DNA of 13,291 bases, from contig JAUXCI010000038.1 of assembly GCA_030618945.1 (NCBI GenBank), forward strand, positions 1-13,291, read 5' to 3'. Position 1 is the first letter of the stretch, and every line of letters starts with the position of its first letter. Source of the stretch: Flavobacteriaceae bacterium (lineage in GTDB: Bacteria; Bacteroidota; Bacteroidia; Flavobacteriales; Flavobacteriaceae). Made by a program: the position numbers and the translations under genes. Under the pieces are notes generated by a model. The model saw nothing but the letters and a program-made list of their open reading frames with translations. It made no database searches and was not told the origin of the DNA. Below are positions 1 through 6,602 of this stretch, in pieces.

Positions 1-2
1 TC

Positions 3-101
3 CAATATCAAGCCAAACAGGATATTAATGACAAGAAGTCAGTTATAAATGAGGAAAACAAACTTGGTGAAACATACAATTCCTTTGATAAAAACAAGTG
101 A
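3..101 (+). CDS. C-terminal tail of an unidentified protein (5' truncated)
   Basis: Reading from base 3, 32 codons stay open up to a TGA at 99-101; the other two plus-strand frames stop by base 48. The tail is hydrophilic and rich in Lys, Asn, Glu and Asp (it ends SFDKNK), as C-terminal ends often are, and shows no recognisable motif. An intrinsic terminator about 75 bases after the stop supports a plus-strand gene ending here. The family cannot be named from so short a fragment, and a chance open frame is not excluded. Confidence 0.45.
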   Translation, partial: QYQAKQDINDKKSVINEENKLGETYNSFDKNK

Positions 102-171
102 TGACACAGACGACTTACAACTTTGTGAATTCTAAAAGTAAATCAGGTTAACAAGATCATAAATTTAAAAC

Positions 172-204
172 AAAAAACGGAGCATATTTGCTCCGTTTTT
201 TTTT
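172..204 (+). terminator. Intrinsic (rho-independent) terminator
   Basis: A perfect 8-bp stem, acggagca (177-184) with tgctccgt (189-196), closes a 4-base loop (tatt) and is followed by nine T residues (196-204). The A-run at 172-176 can extend the stem by pairing with the T-run. It ends the transcript of the truncated gene at 3-101. The A-run in front would also let it act in the reverse direction, but no minus-strand gene runs into it here. Confidence 0.9.
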
Positions 205-426
205 GAGCTATATTTAATAGTTTAGTTTTAATAAGCTTTTCATTCATCGTCTTATTTTTTGTAAAGCTTGAATCTTAACAAAATTTAAAGAAAGAATCAA
301 TTGAAAATGCTTAATTTCATCAAGTCAGGCATTGCGCTTTTTATTTATGAACAGGAAGTTTTTTTTTTGATAAAAAATGGTTAATAAATTTCTATAGGAT
401 ATTTAGATAAAAAGCGACATAAGTGG

Positions 427-434
427 TAATTTTG
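427..434 (+). promoter_or_regulatory. Candidate Bacteroidota -7 promoter box for the T9SS protein
   Basis: TAATTTTG matches the TAnnTTTG -7 consensus of the Bacteroidota primary sigma factor. The upstream element is weak (tttag at 402-406, about 20 bases away). Transcription from it would begin near 440, leaving a leader of about 20 bases before the ATG at 461. The match is to a short motif in AT-rich DNA, so chance is possible. Confidence 0.45.
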
Positions 435-460
435 TGCTTGACTTCATAAAAGACGGATCT

Positions 461-811
461 ATGATGAAAAATTACGTACTGCTTTTAATTTTCTTTGTTT
501 TTATTGGTATTTCCGATGCTTTTGCACAGGTTGGTTCTGATGATAATGATGAAAGCGGCGTAGTTATTCTGGATAATTTTATTTTGAATGACGCCATTAA
601 AATATATCCAAATCCGGTACAAAATTTTCTAACCATAAAATCGAGTCTTCCAATTACTGATGTTCAGGTTTATAGTTTATTAGGCGAACCTGTAAAACAC
701 ATAAGGGGTAATTATTCAAGGATAGACTTGAGGGAACTCAATTCGGGAATTTATATGATCAAAATTCATTCAAATCAATTCTCGGTAACCAAAAAGCTGG
801 TTAAAAAGTAG
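461..811 (+). CDS. Small secreted protein: signal peptide plus type A T9SS C-terminal sorting domain
   Basis: The 116-residue product has a Sec signal peptide (residues 1-22, hydrophobic core VLLLIFFVFIGI, likely cleavage FA/Q). A short acidic linker (about 23-46, with SDDNDES) leads into a type A T9SS sorting domain (about 47-116). The domain shows the hallmark IYPNPVQNFLTI (48-59), then a VQVYSLLGEPV strand, the DLRELNSGIYMIKI segment (89-102) and a basic VTKKLVKK end. In this family the domain directs a protein across the outer membrane by the Por/T9SS machinery and is then usually removed. There is no recognisable cargo domain. The frame is open from a GTG at 434, but that codon lies in the putative -7 box and would put nine polar residues before the signal peptide, so I chose ATG 461 (ATG 464 is equally possible). 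No T9SS component is nearby. Confidence 0.85.
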   Translation: MMKNYVLLLIFFVFIGISDAFAQVGSDDNDESGVVILDNFILNDAIKIYPNPVQNFLTIKSSLPITDVQVYSLLGEPVKHIRGNYSRIDLRELNSGIYMIKIHSNQFSVTKKLVKK

Positions 812-823
812 TCAGGCCTATTT

Positions 824-859
824 TTAGGGTATAGCACCTTGTGCTTGAATCCACCCTAA
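824..859 (+). repeat. Two-tier inverted repeat / stem-loop downstream of the T9SS gene
   Basis: Outer arms TTAGGGT (824-830) and ACCCTAA (853-859) pair over 7 bp. Inside, AGCAC (833-837) and GTGCT (841-845) form a second 5-bp stem on a 3-base loop, with 2 and 7 unpaired bases between the stems. It starts 12 bases after the T9SS stop codon, so it may act as a 3' end or stabilising structure. It lacks the T-run of a standard intrinsic terminator. Confidence 0.5.
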
Positions 860-1004
860 TTCTCCGATCAAATATTTATAAAAGCATCCTAACACTTGGC
901 TTTAATTACCTAATTTTAAACCTGGAAAATTTTGATAAAGAAATTCAGAAATAGACGGTTTTTGTTATCAATTCCTACTGAATAAAATTTCAAAAATAGT
1001 ATCA

Positions 1005-2156
1005 ATGAATAACAGCAAGAAGAAAGGATTTCTATTACCACCAGCTGTAGGCTATTCCTTTAGAGTATTGTTTTTTTTATTTGGGTCGCATAGAATTTCA
1101 CTTAAGTTTTTGTTTCGAACAATTATTACCTTGTTGATCAATTTAATTAATTATCCTTTTCGATTATATGAAAAATTGATGATCAATAGGAAATTTAAGT
1201 CTATTGATATTGAGAATGATCCTGTATTTATCATAGGTCATTGGAGGAGTGGAACCACGCATCTGCATAATCTATTATGCCAGGACCCTCAAATGGGCTA
1301 TGCAACTACTTTTCAAAGCGTTTTTCCCGATACGCTCTTTAACAAGGTAGGACGTTTTGTATTTGAAGGCTTTGCCAAGATTCTTATCCCCGGGACCAGA
1401 AAAGGAGATAATGTAAGCCTTGGAACGGAATTGCCCCAGGAAGAAGAATTTGCTTTGGGCGATAAAACGCCGATTTCCTTTTATTATTTCTGGATGTTTC
1501 CGCGATATATAAAGCGTTTCTATGATGCTTTTATACGTTTTAATGGCATTGAGCTTAAGGTATATGAATCGTGGAAAGAAGATTATTTATTATTTATCAA
1601 AAAAGCCTTGAAAAACACCAATAAAAAAAGGTATTTATCTAAAAATCCACCGAATACCGGAAGAATAAAAGTCATACTGGAAATGTTTCCGAATGCCAGA
1701 TTTATTCACATTCATAGAAATCCTGTAGAAGTCTATTTATCAACCAAGCATTTTTTTACTAAAATGATGCCACATTTACAATTACAGCGCATAGATAAGA
1801 AAGTACTTGATGAGGCTATTTTTCAATTGTATAAAGATCTAATGCAAGATTATCTCAATCAAAAGGACCTTATTCCAAAAGGTAATTTAATTGAAGTGCG
1901 CTTCGATGATCTTGAGGTGGAACCTTTAACGATTGTTAGATCAATTTACGAGGAATTAAAATTGCCGGGTTACCTTCTTGCAGAGCCAAGGTTCAGGGAC
2001 TATGTGAATAAAATGAAAAGCTATAAAAAGAACACTCATGTGCTCACCGCCGAATTAATTGATAAAATTCTAAAAGAATACCGTTTTGCAATGAACCAGT
2101 GGGATTATAAATTACCAAGTCATATAGAAATTTTAAAGGATGTCAAACAGCTTTAA
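1005..2156 (+). CDS. PAPS-dependent sulfotransferase family protein (Sulfotransfer_3 type)
   Basis: This 383-residue protein has the 5'-phosphosulfate binding loop GHWRSGTTHLHNLL (78-91) and the 3'-phosphate motif FIHIHRNPVEVYLS (233-246). These are the two signatures of enzymes that move sulfate from PAPS to a hydroxyl or amine of a lipid, sugar or protein. A conserved SKNPPNTGRI segment (212-221) lies between them. A basic N-terminus and hydrophobic stretch (about 19-52) suggest membrane association with a cytoplasmic catalytic domain, which would suit a lipid substrate. The substrate cannot be read from the sequence. Its 3' end overlaps the next gene by 17 bases in another frame, so the two are probably cotranscribed and translationally coupled. 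Upstream, TTTG at 961-964 and TAAAATTT at 983-990 are only a poor promoter match. Family call is firm; function in the cell is open. Confidence 0.88.
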   Translation: MNNSKKKGFLLPPAVGYSFRVLFFLFGSHRISLKFLFRTIITLLINLINYPFRLYEKLMINRKFKSIDIENDPVFIIGHWRSGTTHLHNLLCQDPQMGYATTFQSVFPDTLFNKVGRFVFEGFAKILIPGTRKGDNVSLGTELPQEEEFALGDKTPISFYYFWMFPRYIKRFYDAFIRFNGIELKVYESWKEDYLLFIKKALKNTNKKRYLSKNPPNTGRIKVILEMFPNARFIHIHRNPVEVYLSTKHFFTKMMPHLQLQRIDKKVLDEAIFQLYKDLMQDYLNQKDLIPKGNLIEVRFDDLEVEPLTIVRSIYEELKLPGYLLAEPRFRDYVNKMKSYKKNTHVLTAELIDKILKEYRFAMNQWDYKLPSHIEILKDVKQL

Positions 2157-2790
2157 AAATATTTTCTTTTTGGCCTTTTTTCTGAATGTAGTATGTGTTT
2201 GCCAGGCGCAGGACAATTGGAATGAGGTGAAAAATAAAGAAGGTATTAAGGTTTTTACAAGAACAAATACAGTCATGTCTTTTAAAGAGTTTAAAGCGAC
2301 AATGGTCATTGACGGAAAGATCAATGATGTATTGTCTGTACTATATGATGTGGAGGGATTAACAACTTGGGGTCATAATATTACAAAGTCAGAATTGATT
2401 GAGCGAACCGGAGATTCCCTACAAGTTTATTACGCTGTGGCAAAAGCGCCATGGCCATATAAAGACCGAGATGGAATCTATAGTAATAAGATGAGCTGGG
2501 ACAAACAATTAAAAACTTTGACAGTTGAAATAGATTTACTTGAAAGCGATATGTATTCTGACAATGGTTTTGTCAGAATGGACGGATTTGGAATTTGGAA
2601 AATTAAAGAAAGCTTATCGGGTAAAATTGAGATTGATTTCCAGATGCAAATTAATCCAGGAGGCTCAATTAAGGCATGGTTGGCCAATATGTTTGTAAGT
2701 GATTCTCCTTTTTACACCTTGCAAGGACTAAGGGAAGCCCTTAAAAATGAAAAGTATCAAGGTAAAACCTATGATATCACAGAAAATTAA
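2140..2790 (+). CDS. Exported START-domain (SRPBCC fold) lipid-binding-like protein
   Basis: The 216-residue product starts with a signal peptide (hydrophobic FFLAFFLNVVCV, likely cleavage CQA/Q at residue 23), which predicts a periplasmic protein. The rest resembles bacterial START-domain proteins: W27 and GIKVFTR (35-41) at the start of the fold, FKEFKA (48-53), a DVEGLTTW helix-turn (70-77), the characteristic PWPYKDRD (104-111), and a C-terminal amphipathic helix around LQGLREALKN. START domains enclose one hydrophobic ligand such as a sterol or other lipid. The gene starts inside the end of the sulfotransferase gene (17-base overlap) and its stop lies 3 bases from the stop of the convergent LolA-like gene. 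A role as periplasmic carrier or sensor of a lipid is inferred. The ligand is unknown. Confidence 0.8.
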   Translation: MSNSFKNIFFLAFFLNVVCVCQAQDNWNEVKNKEGIKVFTRTNTVMSFKEFKATMVIDGKINDVLSVLYDVEGLTTWGHNITKSELIERTGDSLQVYYAVAKAPWPYKDRDGIYSNKMSWDKQLKTLTVEIDLLESDMYSDNGFVRMDGFGIWKIKESLSGKIEIDFQMQINPGGSIKAWLANMFVSDSPFYTLQGLREALKNEKYQGKTYDITEN

Positions 2791-2793
2791 TTA

Positions 2794-3537
2794 CTATTCT
2801 TTTTTGGTTTTGAGATTTTCTACGGTAAACTCCTCGTCACTTATGCCTTGATCAAATTGAATTTCGGTAAGGAGGATCTTGGTAGAATGCTTTTTTTTAA
2901 TATTCGTCATGATCACTTCTTCAGCATACCAGTACTTTCCTTTTTTCGTATACTTATAGGTTGCATTTTTAAAATAGACCTTATTCTGATCAAAATACTC
3001 CATTTTTAAAGGATAGGAATGCGTTTTGTCAAGATATACTATAATTTTAGAATAACTTGATTTCATTGATTTTGGCATCAATTCAAGCTGAATAATATTA
3101 GGGTCAGGCGAGGATAGTACAGAAGGTGTAAATCTTTCACTATATGAACTGCCACTCATATCCTCATAGGAAAAATCCGTTCCAGTAAAGGCCTGACTTT
3201 TACTCAACAAAGTAACCTTAATGGCTTTGTTTAAGGCCGGCATATAATACCAAATGATATCGTCCGGCAGAGACAGGGTAGCCACTCCAACTTGTTTTTC
3301 AGGCTTTGTATATCGGTATAATTTTTTATGCTGTCCCTTTTGTTGCATCATGGCCTCCCTAACCTTTTCTTTTCCGGATTTGTCTATAAGAATCATTTCA
3401 ACTACCGCTGTTTTGTCTAATGGAGCAGACATAAGGTCATCCATCGATTTCAAAAAAGAAGCTGCACTCTGTGCCATAGTCGGGGATATGCAACCAAGGC
3501 ATATCATTAGAATTAAAATGGGCTTTATCTTTGTCAT
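2794..3537 (-). CDS. LolA-like outer-membrane lipoprotein-sorting family protein
   Basis: The 247-residue protein has an N-terminal signal peptide (hydrophobic PILILMICLGC, likely cleavage TMA/Q at residue 22) and then a beta-rich body of the LolA-like class annotated as outer membrane lipoprotein-sorting protein. Typical segments are WYYMPALNKAIKV (96-108) and GTDFSYEDM (119-127). Relatives of this class differ from true LolA and usually sit next to MMPL/RND transporters, where they are thought to carry a lipid from the pump across the periplasm. Its ATG overlaps the stop of the upstream MMPL gene as ATGA (3534-3537), a strong sign of coupled translation and joint function. It is therefore less likely to be the housekeeping lipoprotein chaperone. 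Confidence 0.85.
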   Translation of the reverse strand: MTKIKPILILMICLGCISPTMAQSAASFLKSMDDLMSAPLDKTAVVEMILIDKSGKEKVREAMMQQKGQHKKLYRYTKPEKQVGVATLSLPDDIIWYYMPALNKAIKVTLLSKSQAFTGTDFSYEDMSGSSYSERFTPSVLSSPDPNIIQLELMPKSMKSSYSKIIVYLDKTHSYPLKMEYFDQNKVYFKNATYKYTKKGKYWYAEEVIMTNIKKKHSTKILLTEIQFDQGISDEEFTVENLKTKKE

Positions 3538-5795
3538 ATAATTGAGTTTGCTGGGTGTTTTTTTCTGTGTATGAGGATTAGAATGGCCGGAAGTAGGGTC
3601 AGAGCCCCCAGACTCGAACTTACCATGCTCAATGCAATCAATATACCAAAATATTGTAGCGGCACCATATCGGAGAAAATCAGGATTAAAAAGCCAGCCG
3701 AAACTGAGATTACATTGATAATAATAGCCTTCCCGCTTATGAGTATAGCATCTTCAATGGCCCGTTCTATATTATTGGTTTTCTTAAAAGTTTCATTAAA
3801 ATGTGATATGATATGAATGGAATAATCAATTCCAATACCAAGCGCCACACTGGCCACTAAAACCGTTGCGATGTTTAATGAAATTCCCGTAATACCCATC
3901 ACACCAAATAGAATAATAATGGCTGCGATAATGGGAATTGAAGCGTATAAGCCATTTAAAGCTGAGCGCAAAATAAGCCCTACTATGATAATGACAAAAA
4001 TTATGGCAATCGATATACTTCCTAACTGACTATTGATAAGGCTTCTATCCATGGTAATATCAACAAAGGGCATACCTGTGATCTGAATTTTACAAGTCTC
4101 GCTTGAATTTTTCTGGATAAAAAGGTCCATATAAGCGGCAAATTCCTTTTTAGCCTGATTATTAGGTGATTTAAATTTGGAGATGATTATTCCTTCGGTA
4201 AGGTCTTCACTTACAAATCGTTTCATGGTTTCATTTCCGTCCAACAAAAACCATAGTTGTTCTATCATATCCTGTTCTTCCGGAATCTCTCTGTTACCCA
4301 TGATGGCAAGATTGATCTCCGCAATGAGCTTAGCCACTGACATGGAGGTATAAATATCAGGGCTTTTCTCCATATAGTCACTTGTGGCCATCATGGTTTT
4401 TAAGACTTCCGGATTCTGCATATTTCCAGTAAAATGAACAAATACGGGTTTAGTACCTCCAAATTTTTCAACCATTATTCTCTCTGCCTCTCGAGTAGGG
4501 TTGCCCTTTTTGAAATACTCCTGTATGTCAACACTTCGCTTTATAGAAAAAGTACCAAGAATACTTATTCCCAGGACTAATAGCCACAAGCCGAGTATTA
4601 ATTTCGGATTTTTGAACAATACGTTTTTGATGGGGACCAAAATAAGATTGCTTAGGAAAGTATTTTTGACCAGTTTAACCTTTGTTCCTTTATTCCCTTT
4701 TTGAAAAATTTGGAGCACTGCTGGCACAAAGAAAATGGAGATTAAACAGGCAATAAAAGTTCCAAATGCAGTAAATATTCCAAATTCAACGATCATTTCC
4801 AGATAGGCTCCAAAAATAAACGACACAAAGCCAATGACGGTTGTAATTGCAGCTAAAAATACAGGAATCATGATATAATTCAGAGCAGTACTTATAATAT
4901 TGAGCTCATTGGTTCCTTGTAAAGCATTAATTCGGTTGACCACATGAATCGTATAGGCACTGCCTACAGCCAAAAGAATAATTGGAATGTTATTAGAGAT
5001 CATTGACATGGAGTATCCTAAAAGTGACATGGCACCTAGGGTCCAAACAATAGAAATTACAGCGGTAATTAAGGGCAGTAATACCCCGCTAGCTGACCTG
5101 AAACTAAAAAATAAAATGATCGCTATAAGCAGGAAGGCCAAAGGCAATAGCTTGGTAAGATCATTTTTCATCTGCTCGGCAATATAAGTGATCAGCATTG
5201 GAGAGCCTATATAATAGAGTTTTTCGCTAAGCTGCAGTTCCTGGGTTTTATCAATCACATTTCGAGCTACAATATTGACATTGGCATCATCTTCCAAAGT
5301 AAAGATGATCAGGGTTGAGGTCATGTCTTCTGAAACAATAGATCCCTTATACATTTCATTTGACTCAATATTTTTGCGTAACAACTTAAAATCTTGCTCT
5401 GATTCAGGAAGATTATATTCATCAACGAGCCCCCCGACTTCAATGCCAGAATCTCCACCTTTAATGTTGATGATATTGCTTAAGCTGGATACGGATGAAA
5501 TACCATCAATTTTACCAACAGTATCGGTTAAATCACGTACGTGCTTGATAACTTCGGTTTGATAAATATTATCTGTTTCAAGAATAACAATACCCATTCT
5601 GTTACCGCCAAATTTTTGCCCGATTCGTTTTAATAAAAGTGCATGTTCATCATCATCCGGGAGAGAACTTAGAATATCAGCATCGATGGTTAATTTGCTG
5701 ATTTGACTTCCCAAAAAAATGGTACAAATTGATACTAGTATTAGAATAACCCATCTAAATTTTAGTATTCCTTCAGAAATTTTATTGACTTTCAC
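3534..5795 (-). CDS. MMPL-family RND transporter (predicted lipid exporter)
   Basis: The 753-residue membrane protein has the duplicated RND layout: TM1 at about 14-30, a large periplasmic loop (about 31-210), five TM segments (about 213-362), a second half opening with a TM at about 398-416, a second loop (417-590), and five more TM segments (591-742). The motif SVALGIGIDYSIHII (649-663) supplies the Asp-Tyr proton-relay pair in the second half. The matching place in the first half reads VGSAYTIHVVNR (277-288) and has no Asp. It resembles the COG1033/HpnN-like exporters that move hydrophobic lipids towards the outer membrane by proton motive force. The start is GTG (5793-5795): the frame is open upstream only to a stop at 5826-5828 with no ATG, and TM1 follows at the usual distance. 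It is coupled by ATGA to the LolA-like gene, with an acetyltransferase 64 bases upstream on the same strand. Confidence 0.9.
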   Translation of the reverse strand: MKVNKISEGILKFRWVILILVSICTIFLGSQISKLTIDADILSSLPDDDEHALLLKRIGQKFGGNRMGIVILETDNIYQTEVIKHVRDLTDTVGKIDGISSVSSLSNIINIKGGDSGIEVGGLVDEYNLPESEQDFKLLRKNIESNEMYKGSIVSEDMTSTLIIFTLEDDANVNIVARNVIDKTQELQLSEKLYYIGSPMLITYIAEQMKNDLTKLLPLAFLLIAIILFFSFRSASGVLLPLITAVISIVWTLGAMSLLGYSMSMISNNIPIILLAVGSAYTIHVVNRINALQGTNELNIISTALNYIMIPVFLAAITTVIGFVSFIFGAYLEMIVEFGIFTAFGTFIACLISIFFVPAVLQIFQKGNKGTKVKLVKNTFLSNLILVPIKNVLFKNPKLILGLWLLVLGISILGTFSIKRSVDIQEYFKKGNPTREAERIMVEKFGGTKPVFVHFTGNMQNPEVLKTMMATSDYMEKSPDIYTSMSVAKLIAEINLAIMGNREIPEEQDMIEQLWFLLDGNETMKRFVSEDLTEGIIISKFKSPNNQAKKEFAAYMDLFIQKNSSETCKIQITGMPFVDITMDRSLINSQLGSISIAIIFVIIIVGLILRSALNGLYASIPIIAAIIILFGVMGITGISLNIATVLVASVALGIGIDYSIHIISHFNETFKKTNNIERAIEDAILISGKAIIINVISVSAGFLILIFSDMVPLQYFGILIALSMVSSSLGALTLLPAILILIHRKKHPANSII

Positions 5796-5859
5796 GATTG
5801 ACTTTGACTGATTGGGACAGCTAATTTAAGGTTTTTATCATTAGATCAAATCACAAATT

Positions 5860-6417
5860 TCAATTGTCTATTTCTTTGATAATTTTGGCCGGATTTCCAC
5901 CTACCACAACATTCTCTGGGACAGATTTTGTTACAATTGCGCCAGCGGCGATAACCGCTCCATCACCAATGCTGACACCGGGGCAAATCACCGCACCTCC
6001 GCCAATCCAAACATTGTTTCCAATACTTATGGGTTTGGCCAGCTCAAGCCATGAATTACGTGTTTTAGCGTCCAAGGGGTGGGTAGCCGTGTAGATTTGA
6101 ACATTGGGTCCAATTAGGACTTGATTTCCTATGCTTACTTTCATTACATCAAGAATACAGCAATTGAAATTGAAAAACACATTTTTTCCGGTTTGGATAT
6201 TGTAGCCATAATCACAATAAAAAGGTGGTTCTATCCAAAGCCCCTTACCAGCATTTGGCATGAGTTTATAAAGAAGTTTATTTCTCTCCTTTTTATGGTC
6301 GTCGGTCAAAGTGTTTATCTCCTGAAAAAGTAATCTTGCTTTATGCCTTTCTGCGATTAATACAGGATCATTTGGGTTATACAATTCACCTGCAAGCATC
6401 TTGGTCTTTTCTGCCAT
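5860..6417 (-). CDS. maa: Sugar O-acetyltransferase, maltose/galactoside acetyltransferase type
   Basis: At 185 residues this matches the Maa/LacA/NodL family in full length. It begins with the typical [18 protein letters not shown] (3-20) cap and continues as a left-handed beta-helix with hexapeptide repeats (V-x-I-G-x-x and similar, e.g. [15 protein letters not shown] and [15 protein letters not shown]). The likely catalytic His113 lies in TATHPLD (110-116), and the chain closes with the usual [14 protein letters not shown]. Such enzymes transfer acetyl from acetyl-CoA to a sugar hydroxyl in the cytoplasm; their physiological role is often unclear, and detoxification of surplus sugars is one proposal. 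It starts at ATG 6417 and ends 64 bases before the MMPL gene on the same strand, so joint transcription is possible but not shown. The symbol marks the family rather than a proven substrate. Confidence 0.9.
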   Translation of the reverse strand: MAEKTKMLAGELYNPNDPVLIAERHKARLLFQEINTLTDDHKKERNKLLYKLMPNAGKGLWIEPPFYCDYGYNIQTGKNVFFNFNCCILDVMKVSIGNQVLIGPNVQIYTATHPLDAKTRNSWLELAKPISIGNNVWIGGGAVICPGVSIGDGAVIAAGAIVTKSVPENVVVGGNPAKIIKEIDN

Positions 6418-6436
6418 ATACTATAAATTTGAAAGA

Positions 6437-6451
6437 TTGATAAAGTATCAA
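6437..6451. promoter_or_regulatory. Inverted repeat overlapping the acetyltransferase promoter (possible operator)
   Basis: TTGATA (6437-6442) and TATCAA (6446-6451) are perfect 6-bp inverted arms around the spacer AAG. The repeat overlaps the minus-strand -7 box (6449-6456) and the expected transcription start, where a repressor would act. AT-rich DNA gives such repeats by chance fairly often. Confidence 0.3.
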
Positions 6452-6456
6452 ATATA
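6449..6456 (-). promoter_or_regulatory. Candidate -7 box for the acetyltransferase transcript
   Basis: Read on the minus strand, the sequence is TATATTTG, a full match to TAnnTTTG. It would start transcription around 6442 and leave a leader of about 25 bases before ATG 6417. No good -33 element is visible. Confidence 0.5.
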
Positions 6457-6586
6457 GCTAATAATCAATTCTAATTCTTATTGGCGTTTAACCAATTTTT
6501 CTGTCTATATTTTTAACATAGGCTCCCAAATCAACTGTTTTAGGGTACTTGGCTGTAATCTAAAGTAACCTTATAGAAAAAAGAGA

Positions 6587-6594
6587 TACATTTG
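6587..6594 (+). promoter_or_regulatory. Candidate -7 box directly in front of the CvfB-like gene
   Basis: TACATTTG is a full TAnnTTTG match ending 8 bases before the ATG at 6603. Transcription would start at about 6599-6602, giving an almost leaderless mRNA. A clear -33 element is not seen at the usual distance. Confidence 0.5.
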
Positions 6595-6602
6595 TAATTC
6601 TT

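Larger units (their letters stand above)
102..460. other. Intergenic region between the truncated gene and the T9SS protein gene
   Basis: Contains the terminator at 172-204 and a candidate promoter box at 427-434. The rest is very AT-rich with no convincing gene. A run of ten T (359-368) has no GC-rich stem in front of it, so it does not look like a second terminator. Confidence 0.6.

Noticed and set aside
359..368. Run of ten T as a terminator
   Set aside because: No GC-rich hairpin precedes it, and the neighbouring genes do not need a terminator at this point.
434..460. GTG at 434 as start of the T9SS protein
   Set aside because: It lies in the putative -7 box and adds nine residues before a signal peptide that already starts well at 461 or 464.
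2133..2324. Minus-strand ORF of 63 codons over the START gene start
   Set aside because: Antisense shadow of a well-supported coding region with signal peptide and fold motifs; it has no recognisable motif.
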